A stretch of DNA of 64,000 nt from UBA8389 sp035719105 (GTDB lineage: Bacteria > Bacteroidota > Bacteroidia > Bacteroidales > UBA1402), in the NCBI GenBank assembly GCA_035719105.1, contig DASTGN010000004.1, positions 682,001-746,000 of the forward strand, given 5' to 3'. The stretch's first letter is position 1; each line of letters begins with the position of its first letter. This document shows positions 25,572-34,086 of this stretch, piece after piece. The notes below the pieces were generated by a model. The model worked only from the letters and a program-made list of their open reading frames with translations. It had not been told where the DNA came from and ran no database searches. Position numbers and translations under genes: made by a program.

Positions 25572-26774
25572 ATGTCTGAACTGCTACATTCTGAATCGGA
25601 ACGCCAATACAACCTATACTTGTATGTTCATCGTTTAATAGACGGTGAAAACGGTCGCTTGCTCATTGATGCGTACAAACCTTACCTAGACACGGTTACT
25701 CCTACCGAAACCATGCAGGTACTCGATGCCCTTTTGATGAACAACTACCCCTTCGAAACCGTCAAAAAAAATGTGGGAAAGATCATCAATGCTTTTTACC
25801 ATTCTCTAAAGGCAACTGAGTGGGAGAGCCCTGGCGAAGGCCATTTACTGTATTATCTGATGCTCGAAAATAGAGAAGTGGAAAAAATCATGGCCGAAAT
25901 CCGTTCGATTCTTCGCCCATTGATGAATAGTTGCGAACCGTTGGACAAAGCACTGTTGGGAAAACTAAAACTTTTATTGAATCGATTGAAGGAGTACGAC
26001 GTGCATTATTTGAAGAAGGAAATCATCCTATTCTCATACCTTGAAAATGCTTTCCCGGAATTCCGTTGCCTAAGACTGATGTGGTCTTTTCACGACGATT
26101 ATCGACGCAGCTTACAAAACCTGAACGAACTTTTGGCAACTGACGAAGTGGATAAAGAACTTCTAAACAAGGAGATGGCCAAACTCTTCTACGTCGTTTT
26201 GCCGCTTGTGTTTCGAGAAGAAAAAATCGTATTTCCGGTGGCCTTGCGAGCCATTCCTGATCGGTCATGGCAAGAAATGATGGCTCAAAGCGCAGAGATT
26301 GGTTGGTGCTACCAAGTCCAACCTGCTACTTTGAATTCAGAAGAACCGAAAGTGAACATTCCACTTAACTTGGTGAACCTCCAAACGGGCTTCCTAAGTG
26401 CAGAACAACTGATACTGATGCTCAATCAACTTCCAGTGGACATTACTTTTGTGGACGAAAACGACGAAGTCTGTTATTTTTCCGGCGGTTCCGACCGTGT
26501 TTTCCACCGAACCAATGCCATCATAGGTCGCAAAGTGCAAAATTGTCATCCTCATGAGAGCGTTCACATTGTGAATCAAATCATGGAAGCATTCCGTGCA
26601 GGAACCAAATCAGTGGCCGAATTCTGGATTCAAATGGGTCCCCGCTTTGTCCACATCCGCTATTACGCGCTGAGAGATGACAAAGGGACTTATCGTGGTA
26701 CCATTGAGGTAAGTCAGGACGTTACCAGTATCCGTGCATTGGAAGGAAGTCGGCGATTGTTGGACTGGAACTGA
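25572..26774 (+). CDS. DUF438 / hemerythrin-like / PAS domain protein
   Basis: A 400-residue cytoplasmic protein with the three-part layout known for the DUF438 family. A helical DUF438-like N-terminus spans about 1-95. A hemerythrin-like HHE region (about 95-245) contains HYLKKEIILFSYLE and LVFREEKIVFPVAL. The C-terminal PAS domain (about 275-395) contains VDITFVDENDEVCYFSGG, GRKVQNCHPHESVHIV, FVHIRYYALRDDKG and ends GSRRLLDWN. Related proteins are thought to sense oxygen, nitric oxide or redox state. It lies alone between pstB and phoR, facing phoR, so its link to phosphate is positional only. Confidence 0.85.
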   Translation: MSELLHSESERQYNLYLYVHRLIDGENGRLLIDAYKPYLDTVTPTETMQVLDALLMNNYPFETVKKNVGKIINAFYHSLKATEWESPGEGHLLYYLMLENREVEKIMAEIRSILRPLMNSCEPLDKALLGKLKLLLNRLKEYDVHYLKKEIILFSYLENAFPEFRCLRLMWSFHDDYRRSLQNLNELLATDEVDKELLNKEMAKLFYVVLPLVFREEKIVFPVALRAIPDRSWQEMMAQSAEIGWCYQVQPATLNSEEPKVNIPLNLVNLQTGFLSAEQLILMLNQLPVDITFVDENDEVCYFSGGSDRVFHRTNAIIGRKVQNCHPHESVHIVNQIMEAFRAGTKSVAEFWIQMGPRFVHIRYYALRDDKGTYRGTIEVSQDVTSIRALEGSRRLLDWN

Positions 26775-26786
26775 TTTTAAACAACC

Positions 26787-28544
26787 CTATTTCATTAAGG
26801 AGAACACAAATTCCAAACCACCTTCGGGTCTGTTTTTGGCAGAAATGGTTCCTCCATGGTGTTGGATGGCATTTTTAACGATGGCCAATCCAAGCCCAGT
26901 CCCGCCCAATTTGCGCATTCGGCCCTTATCCACTCGGTAGAAGCGTTCGAAAATACGGTTTAAATGTTCTTCGGCAACACCGACGCCCGTATCGTAAAAA
27001 CTGAAGTAACAGCGGTCGCTGTTGTTGCGGAAGCAGTTGATGCCGACTTCTACTTCATCTCCTGCGTAGGAGAGCGCGTTGTCTAACAAATTTCTGAAAA
27101 TGGAATACAACAGAGAAGTATTGCCTTTAATGACAAGATCCGAATCGATGTCGATTTTGAGTGTCGCCTTTTTCGCCAAAATCTCCGTTTCCATTTCGCT
27201 GGTAACCTGTTGAACCAAGCTTAAAAGGTTCACATCTTCCTTTTCAATCAGCTTTGGTGCTTCGTCTAATCGAGTAAGGGTGGAAATGTCTCTCAACAAA
27301 TCACTTAATCGCTTACTTTGTAAGTATGATCGGTGAACAAAAGATTGCAATTTATCGACCGGGAGGTCTGGATTGTTCAATATGGTTTCCATGTATCCCT
27401 GAATACTGCTGACAGGCGTTTTCAGTTCGTGGGCGATGTTTTGGGTCAATTGTCGTTTCAAACGGTTTTCTTCTTCGAATGCAGTGATGTCGTTTATGCT
27501 GATTTCAAAGCTTTTATCTTGAAAGAGAATGCTTTGTATCAATAAAATCCTTCCGTTTTTTTCTACTTGCAAGGATTGCCTTTGTAAAGGTGTAACCGGG
27601 TTCCTGATTCCCTGCATTTCCTGAATGTGATGGTTAAGCGTTTCCAGTTCAGGAAGATAGAAAATTGCTGTCGCCGAGTGTGCAGGAGTGTCGGAGATTA
27701 GGTTCAGGTATTGGATAAACAAATTATTAGCAATGATTTCTTTTTTGTCAGGTGTGAAAATTGCTAACCCTTCTTTGGCGGATTGCAAGTGACTGACTAA
27801 TTTTTCGCGTTCAACCAGGAGGTCGTCCCTGGTTGATTTTAACCGTTGAAACAAACCGACGATGTATCTGGAAATCTCACCCAATTCGTTTTTTGGGAAA
27901 TTCATGCTGGTATCCAAGGGTAAGTTTTTATCAGCTGTTTCTGCAAAGTCACGAAGTTGGGCGATGGTACTGCCCATGCGTTTGGTGGAAGTGTGCAACA
28001 GAAAGAGTATGACCACCATCAACGTTACGACAAAAAGAATAAAGCTGGAATCGGCTTGAAGCTGCTTATTCAATAATGAATCGTAGGGTCTGGAGCTTCT
28101 GATGATGTAATTGGGATAGCGCTTGGCCGTATAAAAGAACGTTTTACCTGTGGTTTCTGAGAGGCGACGTACTGAAACGCCTTCACCGTATGCCATGGCA
28201 CTCTTGATTTCAGGTCTGTTTGCATGGTTTCCAGGGTGATTGGCTTCTGAATCATACAATACTTTTCCCGTGAAATCAACAACGGTAACCCGCAAGTCAT
28301 TCACCTTCAGGAACCCTAGGACGCTTCGGATGCTACTTTCGTTAACTCCTTTTTCGCTCGTTATTTCATAAAATAGGTTGTTGTAACTCTGCAATTGTTC
28401 GGTGAGCAATGCGATTCGATAAACTTTCTCGCGGTGGTACTGATAGATGCTGATAAACACCACGAACAGTACGAACAAGGACACGATGGTCAGAAAAAGT
28501 TTCCGATGAAAGTTGAAAAAGGGGGAACGAATGCTTTCAGCCAT
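26787..28544 (-). CDS. phoR: PhoR-like phosphate-regulon sensor histidine kinase
   Basis: A 585-residue membrane histidine kinase. TM1 is at about 17-37, a periplasmic domain at about 38-165, TM2 at about 170-188, then HAMP-like and PAS-like segments. The H-box is IAHELKTPVSSIQGYMETIL and the ATPase motifs are NLLDNALSYAG (N), FYDTGVGVAEEHLNRIFERFYRVD (G1/F) and GGTGLGLAIVKNAIQHHGG (G2). The start at 28544 (ATG, 8 bp after the phoB stop) is preferred to a TTG at 28565. It is third in a phoU-phoB-phoR operon. The periplasmic domain is larger than in E. coli PhoR, as in Gram-positive and Bacteroidota versions. Confidence 0.92.
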   Translation of the reverse strand: MAESIRSPFFNFHRKLFLTIVSLFVLFVVFISIYQYHREKVYRIALLTEQLQSYNNLFYEITSEKGVNESSIRSVLGFLKVNDLRVTVVDFTGKVLYDSEANHPGNHANRPEIKSAMAYGEGVSVRRLSETTGKTFFYTAKRYPNYIIRSSRPYDSLLNKQLQADSSFILFVVTLMVVILFLLHTSTKRMGSTIAQLRDFAETADKNLPLDTSMNFPKNELGEISRYIVGLFQRLKSTRDDLLVEREKLVSHLQSAKEGLAIFTPDKKEIIANNLFIQYLNLISDTPAHSATAIFYLPELETLNHHIQEMQGIRNPVTPLQRQSLQVEKNGRILLIQSILFQDKSFEISINDITAFEEENRLKRQLTQNIAHELKTPVSSIQGYMETILNNPDLPVDKLQSFVHRSYLQSKRLSDLLRDISTLTRLDEAPKLIEKEDVNLLSLVQQVTSEMETEILAKKATLKIDIDSDLVIKGNTSLLYSIFRNLLDNALSYAGDEVEVGINCFRNNSDRCYFSFYDTGVGVAEEHLNRIFERFYRVDKGRMRKLGGTGLGLAIVKNAIQHHGGTISAKNRPEGGLEFVFSLMK

Positions 28545-28551
28545 GGTCAAA

Positions 28552-29241
28552 TTATTTATAGTCAAAACAGTAACCGTATCCGAGTCTGGTAACGATGTGT
28601 TGTCCGAAATCGCCTAATTTCTTGCGTAAGCGCGTAATGTTTACGTCGATGGTTCTGTCCAATACATAAACATCATCTGACCAAACGGCTGTCAGGATGT
28701 CTTCACGAGAATAAACACGACCAGGGTGGGAGACCAGTAGTAACAACATTTCCAGTTCTTTTTTGGTCAAATCCACCGTCTCGTCACTCAAAAAGACTTT
28801 TTTCCGAACGGTGTCGATTTTGAGATTTTCGAATTGAAGAATGGCGTTGTTGTCTGTCGAATCGAGAGCCATGGTCCGTCGAAGGATAGCCTTGACGCGA
28901 ACAGTCACTTCACGAATGGAAAAAGGTTTGGAAATATAATCATCTGCTCCGATGTTGAACCCGGTTAGCATGTCATTTTCGGTATCTTTGGCCGTAATGA
29001 ATACGATGGGCAGTTGAGTCAGCTTGTCGTTTTTCCGTATCATGCCAGCCATTTTGAAGCCTGATATTTCACCCATCATGACATCCAAAATCAACAAGTC
29101 AAAGGTCGTCAAATCTTTTTTCAGGGCTTCCTCCGCCGAATTGGCAGTTTCCACTTCATACCCTTCACTTTCTAAATTGAACTGAAGAATCTCACACAAG
29201 TCTTCCTCGTCGTCTACGACTAAAATCCGTGCGTTGCTCAT
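28552..29241 (-). CDS. phoB: PhoB-like winged-helix response regulator
   Basis: A 229-residue OmpR/PhoB-family regulator. The receiver domain (1-120) has the acidic pair D10 D11, phosphoacceptor D53 (LLILDVMM), T83 and K105 (SKPFS). The DNA-binding domain (about 130-227) has ELEMLLLLVSHPGRVYSREDI and VLDRTIDVNITRLRKKLG, the recognition-helix region of the family. The operon with phoU and phoR and the phosphate genes around it support PhoB identity. It is the natural candidate to bind the TGWAAY-N5-TGTAAY repeats reported here. The start codon directly adjoins the phoU stop. Confidence 0.94.
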   Translation of the reverse strand: MSNARILVVDDEEDLCEILQFNLESEGYEVETANSAEEALKKDLTTFDLLILDVMMGEISGFKMAGMIRKNDKLTQLPIVFITAKDTENDMLTGFNIGADDYISKPFSIREVTVRVKAILRRTMALDSTDNNAILQFENLKIDTVRKKVFLSDETVDLTKKELEMLLLLVSHPGRVYSREDILTAVWSDDVYVLDRTIDVNITRLRKKLGDFGQHIVTRLGYGYCFDYK

Positions 29242-29922
29242 TTAAATATCGTTTGTTTTGCCTTGATGTTTCAACACTTTGGCATCTAAATAAAAAACAA
29301 TTTCCTCGGCCATGTTGGTCGAATGGTCGCCGATGCGTTCCAGTTTCCGGAATATGCCAACCATTTGCAGAGCATCCGAAGCATTGTTTTCAGGGCTTTC
29401 CAAAATGTAATCGGTCAGAATCGAAAGGCTTGAACGGTTAATGTCATCCACTTTTTGATCCATCTCAAAGACCTTGGTGGCAATGTCGGCGTTTTCTTTT
29501 TCGAATGCATCGAATAAGGTTTGAAGCATCTCCTTGATCTGATCGATCATTTCGGCCAGCCTTAGTTTGCGAACCAATTCAGGGTCGAGCGCCGGACCTT
29601 TGAAGTCGAGCACGAACCGGGCGAGCCCCTCTGCAAAATCTCCTATGCGTTCGAGGTTCGTATTGATTTTCAGAGTAGCCAAGACAAACCGTAATTGGAC
29701 AGCAACGGGATTATAAAGCGCAATCATGTCTTCTACATCACTGTCTATTTTTAATTCGAAGGCGTTGACCCTGCGTTCCCTCATGATGATCTGCCTGGCC
29801 TGGTCTTTGTCCAGGGTCAGCACAGCCTCACCAGAGCGTTGCACTTGGTTGTAAACTAAGGTCCACATTTCGATGGTTTCCTTTTTAAGTGCATCAAGTT
29901 CTGCTTCTACTTTTTGTACCAT
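29242..29922 (-). CDS. phoU: Phosphate signalling protein PhoU
   Basis: A 226-residue PhoU protein with two three-helix bundles. The acidic metal-binding motifs are visible as ERRVNAFELKIDSDVEDMIALY and NLERIGDFAEGLARFVLD in the first half and DQKVDDINRSS and KLERIGDHSTNMAEEIVFYL in the second. It links the Pst transporter to PhoR and represses the regulon in phosphate-rich cells. Here it is first in phoU-phoB-phoR, not at the end of pst as in E. coli, and has a PHO-box promoter, predicting autoregulation. Confidence 0.96.
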   Translation of the reverse strand: MVQKVEAELDALKKETIEMWTLVYNQVQRSGEAVLTLDKDQARQIIMRERRVNAFELKIDSDVEDMIALYNPVAVQLRFVLATLKINTNLERIGDFAEGLARFVLDFKGPALDPELVRKLRLAEMIDQIKEMLQTLFDAFEKENADIATKVFEMDQKVDDINRSSLSILTDYILESPENNASDALQMVGIFRKLERIGDHSTNMAEEIVFYLDAKVLKHQGKTNDI

Positions 29923-29957
29923 AATTGTAAGTGATAAATGAATGGATTTTAACGTTG

Positions 29958-29992
29958 CAAAGGTGTCGATCGCTTGTTACAAGGACGTTACA
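29958..29992 (-). promoter_or_regulatory. Putative PHO box and promoter of phoU-phoB-phoR
   Basis: On the minus strand TGTAAC, 5 bp, TGTAAC, 10 bp, then CACCTTTG (seven of eight -7 matches). Hexamers are 11 bp apart (plus-strand 29987-29992 and 29976-29981), and the -7 element is at 29958-29965. Geometry is the same as at the other three phosphate promoters. Confidence 0.75.
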
Positions 29993-30087
29993 AACTTATT
30001 AAAGAGTCTTTTCCATAAATGTCTCCGCAATTTACACCATCGATATCATTTTTTCAACCGTTACGATCGTTTTTTTCAAAGATTTTG

Positions 30088-30095
30088 TACTTTTG
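30088..30095 (+). promoter_or_regulatory. -7 promoter element for tRNA-Gly
   Basis: TACTTTTG, an exact TAnnTTTG match, 14 bp before the tRNA 5' end. Confidence 0.6.
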
Positions 30096-30109
30096 TGTCA
30101 CCAAATTTT

Positions 30110-30182
30110 GCGAAAATAGCTCAGTTGGTAGAGCATTAGCTTCCCAAGCTGAGGGTCGCGGGTTCGAGTCCCGTTTTTCGCT
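30110..30182 (+). tRNA. tRNA-Gly (anticodon CCC)
   Basis: A 73-nt cloverleaf. Acceptor arms GCGAAAA and TTTTCGC pair fully, with discriminator T. The D-arm is GCTC...GAGC, the anticodon stem TTAGC/GCTGA holds loop TTCCCAA giving anticodon CCC, and the T-arm contains GGTTCGAGTCC. CCA is not encoded. Confidence 0.95.
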
Positions 30183-30254
30183 CTTATTTCATACGGTGAA
30201 TGTTCTTGAATCAGACTGGATCTTTTTTGAAACTTATGTACGGTTTCTTTAGGA

Positions 30255-30289
30255 TGTAACAGAATTGTAATATCTGTTTCCGATATTTG
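30255..30289 (+). promoter_or_regulatory. Putative PHO box and promoter of the pit transporter
   Basis: TGTAAC at 30255 and TGTAAT at 30266, 11 bp apart, then 10 bp and GATATTTG (30282-30289), seven of eight -7 matches. The geometry equals the other phosphate promoters. Confidence 0.75.
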
Positions 30290-30332
30290 TCGCGAAATTT
30301 TAACATCTATTTCAACAAACAACCGAAATGCA

Positions 30333-31379
30333 ATGACTTTACTCATCACCATTATTGTTTTGGCACTGGTTTTTGACTATATCAATGGCTTTCATGATGC
30401 CGCCAATTCTATAGCCACAATCGTTTCCACTAAAGTCTTAACCCCGTTCAGAGCGGTGATTTGGGCAGCTTTCTTTAATTTTTTAGCTTTTTTCATTGCC
30501 AAATACGTCATTGGTGAGTTCGGCATTGCCAACACCGTATCCAAATCGGTCATTGAGGAATTCATCACCTTACCAGTAATTTTCTCAGGAATCGTGGCCG
30601 CCATTATTTGGAACCTTGCAACCTGGTGGTTAGGAATTCCATCATCGTCATCGCATACTTTGATCGGAGGTTTTGCAGGTGCCGCCATCATGAGCACCAT
30701 CATCGCCAGTGGCTATCAAACCTCTGGCCTGGAGTCCATAAAAGCTCCGGTTATCATCAAAATCGCATCATTTATTGTATTGGCACCGCTCATTGGTGGT
30801 CTGGTTTCTTCGATGCTGACCATTGGGATTCTACATGCATTTAAAAAAATGAACCCGCATAAAGCCAATAATTACTTTAAAAAGCTTCAGCTGGTTTCCT
30901 CCGGTTTGTTCAGTATCGGTCACGGATTGAACGATTCTCAAAAAGTTATGGGTATCATCGCAGCTGCTTTGTACGCAGCTTATACCAAGAACGGCATCGA
31001 CATGGGAATACATTCCATTGGTGAAATGCCGGACTGGGTTGCCTTTTCATGCTTTACAGCCATTTCGTTGGGTACCATGTCTGGTGGTTGGAGAATCATC
31101 AAGACCATGGGTTCCCGCATTACCAAAGTAACACCGTTAGAAGGGGTTGCCGCTGAAACGGCAGGCGCTTTAACTCTCTATTTATCTGAAGCTTTGAAAA
31201 TTCCAGTAAGTACGACTCATACCATAACCGGTGCCATCATCGGTGTAGGAGCCGTTAAACGCTTGTCAGCCGTTCGTTGGGGTGTGACGAGAAGCCTGTT
31301 GGTAGCCTGGATACTGACGATACCAGTTAGCGCCGGTATTGCTGCATTGATTTTCTTCTTATTTGGCAACATCATTTAA
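30333..31379 (+). CDS. Pit-family inorganic phosphate transporter
   Basis: A 348-residue multi-pass membrane protein of the inorganic phosphate transporter (Pit/PHO4) family, which usually imports metal-phosphate with protons. The family signatures appear twice: DYINGFHDAANSIATIVSTK near the N-terminus and GLNDSQKVMGII near 200. The substrate-binding WWLGIPSSSSHTLIGG near 100 and IPVSTTHTITGAIIGVGA near 290 are the paired repeats. About nine or ten hydrophobic helices are seen. A PHO-box-like promoter precedes it, unlike E. coli pitA, which is largely constitutive. The DUF47 partner follows 15 bp downstream. Confidence 0.93.
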   Translation: MTLLITIIVLALVFDYINGFHDAANSIATIVSTKVLTPFRAVIWAAFFNFLAFFIAKYVIGEFGIANTVSKSVIEEFITLPVIFSGIVAAIIWNLATWWLGIPSSSSHTLIGGFAGAAIMSTIIASGYQTSGLESIKAPVIIKIASFIVLAPLIGGLVSSMLTIGILHAFKKMNPHKANNYFKKLQLVSSGLFSIGHGLNDSQKVMGIIAAALYAAYTKNGIDMGIHSIGEMPDWVAFSCFTAISLGTMSGGWRIIKTMGSRITKVTPLEGVAAETAGALTLYLSEALKIPVSTTHTITGAIIGVGAVKRLSAVRWGVTRSLLVAWILTIPVSAGIAALIFFLFGNII

Positions 31380-31394
31380 AACATCCAATATTCA

Positions 31395-32042
31395 ATGAAC
31401 AATTCTTTTTTCAGCAACTTTACTCCAAAAGAGCCCAAGTTTTTCCCTATTCTGAAAGAAATGGCCGACGTTATGTTGACTGCTTCAGAAATCATGATTG
31501 AATTCATTCAAAATTACAATCACGAAACTGCTCCTGAATATTATAAAAGAATTAAGGAACAGGAACTGAAGGGTGACGCCTTATCCAATCGTGTTTTCGA
31601 TGAATTGGACAGTACTTTCATCACGCCGTTCGATCGGGAAGACATCAATATGTTGGCCAACCGCTTAGACGATGTGACCGATTATATCAATAGTTGTGCC
31701 AAGAAAATGGTGCTTTACAATCCTACTAAGCTTCCTGCCAGTGCATTGGAAATAGTGAATCTGATTCGCGAAGATGCAGTCTGCATCGGTAAAGCCATCG
31801 ATGAACTGGACGTTTTGAAAAAGGATGCCAAGCAGATCAAGAAATATTGCAAGGATTTGCACGACATCGAAAACAAAGCCGACGACGTTTACGAACATTT
31901 CATCATCGAACTTTTTGAAAAAGAAACTGACAGCGTTGAAATTATCAAACTCAAGGAAATTATGAACGGCCTTGAAAGAACAACCGATGCTGCTGAATAC
32001 GTGGGTAAAATCATCAAAATGATCATCGTTAAGAACGCTTGA
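31395..32042 (+). CDS. DUF47 (PhoU-like) partner of the Pit transporter
   Basis: A 215-residue helical protein of the DUF47/PhoU-like family. The N-terminus NNSFFSNFTPKEPKFFPILKEMADV is typical, and the acidic motifs DREDINMLANRLDDVTDYINS and NKADDVYEHFIIELFEKE and MNGLERTTDAAEYVGKIIKM resemble PhoU metal-binding signatures. Genes of this type commonly follow pit and are thought to modulate Pit activity. It is co-transcribed with the transporter (15-bp gap). Confidence 0.92.
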   Translation: MNNSFFSNFTPKEPKFFPILKEMADVMLTASEIMIEFIQNYNHETAPEYYKRIKEQELKGDALSNRVFDELDSTFITPFDREDINMLANRLDDVTDYINSCAKKMVLYNPTKLPASALEIVNLIREDAVCIGKAIDELDVLKKDAKQIKKYCKDLHDIENKADDVYEHFIIELFEKETDSVEIIKLKEIMNGLERTTDAAEYVGKIIKMIIVKNA

Positions 32043-32152
32043 TCGTTTTTTAGATTAAACGAAATGCCGATTTGTGCATCTAAGTGGTTAAATGCTTATT
32101 GAGCGGTGATTTCAAACCATGTATTCTTATTATTCAAAATAGTTAAACGTAA

Positions 32153-33256
32153 ATGAAAAACCTTTCCATTTTCAAATCGCTTTTAATTGGAGCGATACTT
32201 CTCTCGAACATTCCTTTTATCGCAGCTGCCAAATCAGAACCTACACCCCGTTCAGTAATCAAGTCAATGAGGCAAGTGGCAGATTGGCAGATGAAAACGC
32301 CTTTGCGTTACAAGCTGTACGACTGGACCAATGGTGCGCTTTATACCGGATTGATGGCTTATGGCCGCTTGGATCATGGCTCCAAAACGTACAAATGGTT
32401 GCGTGCCATCGGTGATTCCATTTCCTGGAAAACAGGTCCAAGAGATTTTATGGCCGACGATTATTGCGTGGGTTCCACTTTTTGCGAATTATACAAACTC
32501 GATGGTGATGTTAGGAAGATTCAACATTTCAAATCAATTGGTGATCAAATCGTTGAAAATCCTCATACGGAATCTTTAGCTTGGAAAAATTCCGTCCGAA
32601 TGCGTGAATGGGCCTGGTGCGACGCGCTCTTTATGGGACCGCCCGCATTGATGGAACTTTACAAGGTGACAGGTGATAAAAAGTACATGGACATTACCAG
32701 CAAGCTTTGGTGGAAAACGACCGATTATTTGTATAGTAAAACGGACAGCCTCTATGCCCGCGACAGTACTTTTTTTGGTAAAAGAGAAAAAAATGGAACG
32801 TTGGTTTATTGGAGCCGCGGCAACGGTTGGGTCATGGGCGGATTGGTTCGTGTGTTGAACTTGATGCCTACCGATTACCCCGATTATCAGAGGTTTGTGT
32901 CACTTTACAAAGAGATGGCCCTCAAGATTGCCAATTTGCAACAAGCAGATGGTACGTGGCATGCAAGCCTCTTAGATCCAAATAGCTATCCCATCAAAGA
33001 AACAAGTGGAACCGGTTTCTATTGTTATGCACTGGCTTGGGGTATCAACAACAAGATTTTAGATGCAAAAACCTACAAACCCGTTGTCATGAAAGCTTGG
33101 AAAGCTTTGTTATCTTGTGTGCAACCAGATGGCAAATTGGGTTATGTACAACGTATTGGTGCTGCACCTGACGGTGTGACTGCCAATGATACCGAAGTTT
33201 ATGGCGTTGGTGCCTTTCTACTAGCCGGTAGTGAAATCTACAAGATGGTAAAATAA
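32153..33256 (+). CDS. GH105-like unsaturated rhamnogalacturonyl hydrolase, secreted
   Basis: A 367-residue (alpha/alpha)6-barrel protein of the YteR/YesR GH105 type (within the GH88/GH105 clan). Signal peptide about 1-26 (LLSNIPFIAAA). Family features are the segment MADDYCVGSTFCELY near 100, holding the predicted catalytic Asp, EWAWCDALFMGPPALMELY near 155, YWSRGNGWVMGGLVRVL near 220 and GTGFYCYALAWGIN near 285. GH105 enzymes remove unsaturated galacturonic acid from products of pectin lyases. No other pectin gene is nearby, so the exact substrate is open. It has its own terminator; promoter not obvious. Confidence 0.9.
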   Translation: MKNLSIFKSLLIGAILLSNIPFIAAAKSEPTPRSVIKSMRQVADWQMKTPLRYKLYDWTNGALYTGLMAYGRLDHGSKTYKWLRAIGDSISWKTGPRDFMADDYCVGSTFCELYKLDGDVRKIQHFKSIGDQIVENPHTESLAWKNSVRMREWAWCDALFMGPPALMELYKVTGDKKYMDITSKLWWKTTDYLYSKTDSLYARDSTFFGKREKNGTLVYWSRGNGWVMGGLVRVLNLMPTDYPDYQRFVSLYKEMALKIANLQQADGTWHASLLDPNSYPIKETSGTGFYCYALAWGINNKILDAKTYKPVVMKAWKALLSCVQPDGKLGYVQRIGAAPDGVTANDTEVYGVGAFLLAGSEIYKMVK

Positions 33257-33281
33257 ACATTAGATCTCTATCATACAAAAA

Positions 33282-33317
33282 AGCGTAAATACCTGAGAAG
33301 GATTTACGCTTTTTTTA
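33282..33317 (+). terminator. Rho-independent terminator of the GH105-like gene
   Basis: Perfect arms AGCGTAAAT and ATTTACGCT around an 11-base loop, followed by T7, 26 bp past the stop. A-rich sequence on the other side could let it also serve the opposing MaoC-like gene. Confidence 0.9.
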
Positions 33318-33346
33318 TGCTGTTATCTTTATGAATATTCGATCAA

Positions 33347-33811
33347 TTAATTGAAGTGATACAGAAAAATCAAGGTTGCATTGAAAGCCGGTTTCTTTTG
33401 ATCTTTAATTTCGAGCGTTACATCGATTTCAGCTTTGGCAGTACCTCTCAGATTCAACAATGAAGAAAGCCTGGCCGAAAGTCGGACTTCGCTGTCCACC
33501 AACACTGCTTGACCAAACTTCAACTTGTCAATTCCATAGTTCACCAACATCTTCAGGTTGTTTACCTGAATCACTTGCTCCCATAAGAAAGGCAGAATAG
33601 AGAGTGTCAGGTAGCCATGGGCAATGGTGTTCCCAAATGGGCTTTCATTCTTCGCTTTTTCCACATCGACGTGAATCCACTGATGGTCCAGGGTTGCATC
33701 GGCAAACAGGTTTATTTGTTCCTGAGTGATCTTATGATAGGGCGATACGCCTAATTCTTTGCCAATGTATTGTTCGAATTCCTGAAAGCTGTTAATGACT
33801 AATTTATCCAT
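33347..33811 (-). CDS. MaoC-family dehydratase (hot-dog fold)
   Basis: A 154-residue single hot-dog protein of the MaoC/(R)-specific enoyl-CoA hydratase type. The start at 33811 gives MDKLVINSFQEFEQYIGKELG; a longer frame to 33937 runs into the tRNA terminator. The catalytic-type motif QEQINLFADATLDHQWIHVD holds the Asp and His of the hydratase pair, and FGNTIAHGYLTLSILP is the second conserved segment. It probably hydrates enoyl-CoA or enoyl-ACP substrates. It stands alone on the minus strand. Confidence 0.88.
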   Translation of the reverse strand: MDKLVINSFQEFEQYIGKELGVSPYHKITQEQINLFADATLDHQWIHVDVEKAKNESPFGNTIAHGYLTLSILPFLWEQVIQVNNLKMLVNYGIDKLKFGQAVLVDSEVRLSARLSSLLNLRGTAKAEIDVTLEIKDQKKPAFNATLIFLYHFN

Positions 33812-33913
33812 GATGACTGCATTTTGAAGTTGAAAATTTACGGCTGCAAGGTAAGAATTTTCAATGAAAAAACTGCACAAATGAATGTCGAATGTGCATA
33901 AATGTTTCTTAAA

Positions 33914-33948
33914 AAGAAAAAGCACCTGCTCATGCAAGTGCTTTTTTT
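33914..33948 (-). terminator. Terminator of tRNA-Leu
   Basis: On the minus strand, arms AGCACTTG and CAGGTGCT with a short loop, followed by TTTTTCTTTTT, 6 bp past the tRNA 3' end. The other strand also ends in T7, so it could act in both directions. Confidence 0.85.
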
Positions 33949-33953
33949 AAACG

Positions 33954-34035
33954 TGCGCCTGATAGGACTCGAACCTACACGCCGTGAAGCACCAGATCCT
34001 AAGTCTGGCGTGGCTACCAATTACACCACAGGCGC
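33954..34035 (-). tRNA. tRNA-Leu (anticodon TAG)
   Basis: An 82-nt class II tRNA. Acceptor arms GCGCCTG and CAGGCGC pair fully, with discriminator A. The anticodon stem CCAGA/TCTGG holds loop CTTAGGA, giving TAG. A long variable arm (TGCTTCACGGCGT region) and T-arm TAGGTTCGAGTCCTA are present. CCA is not encoded. Confidence 0.95.
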
Positions 34036-34055
34036 TTGTTCCCTTAATGGGACTG

Positions 34056-34063
34056 CAAAAATA
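34056..34063 (-). promoter_or_regulatory. -7 promoter element for tRNA-Leu
   Basis: TATTTTTG on the minus strand, an exact TAnnTTTG match, 20 bp before the tRNA, with a TTTTG near the -33 position. Confidence 0.6.
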
Positions 34064-34086
34064 CACAAAAATTGTGGATTACAAAA

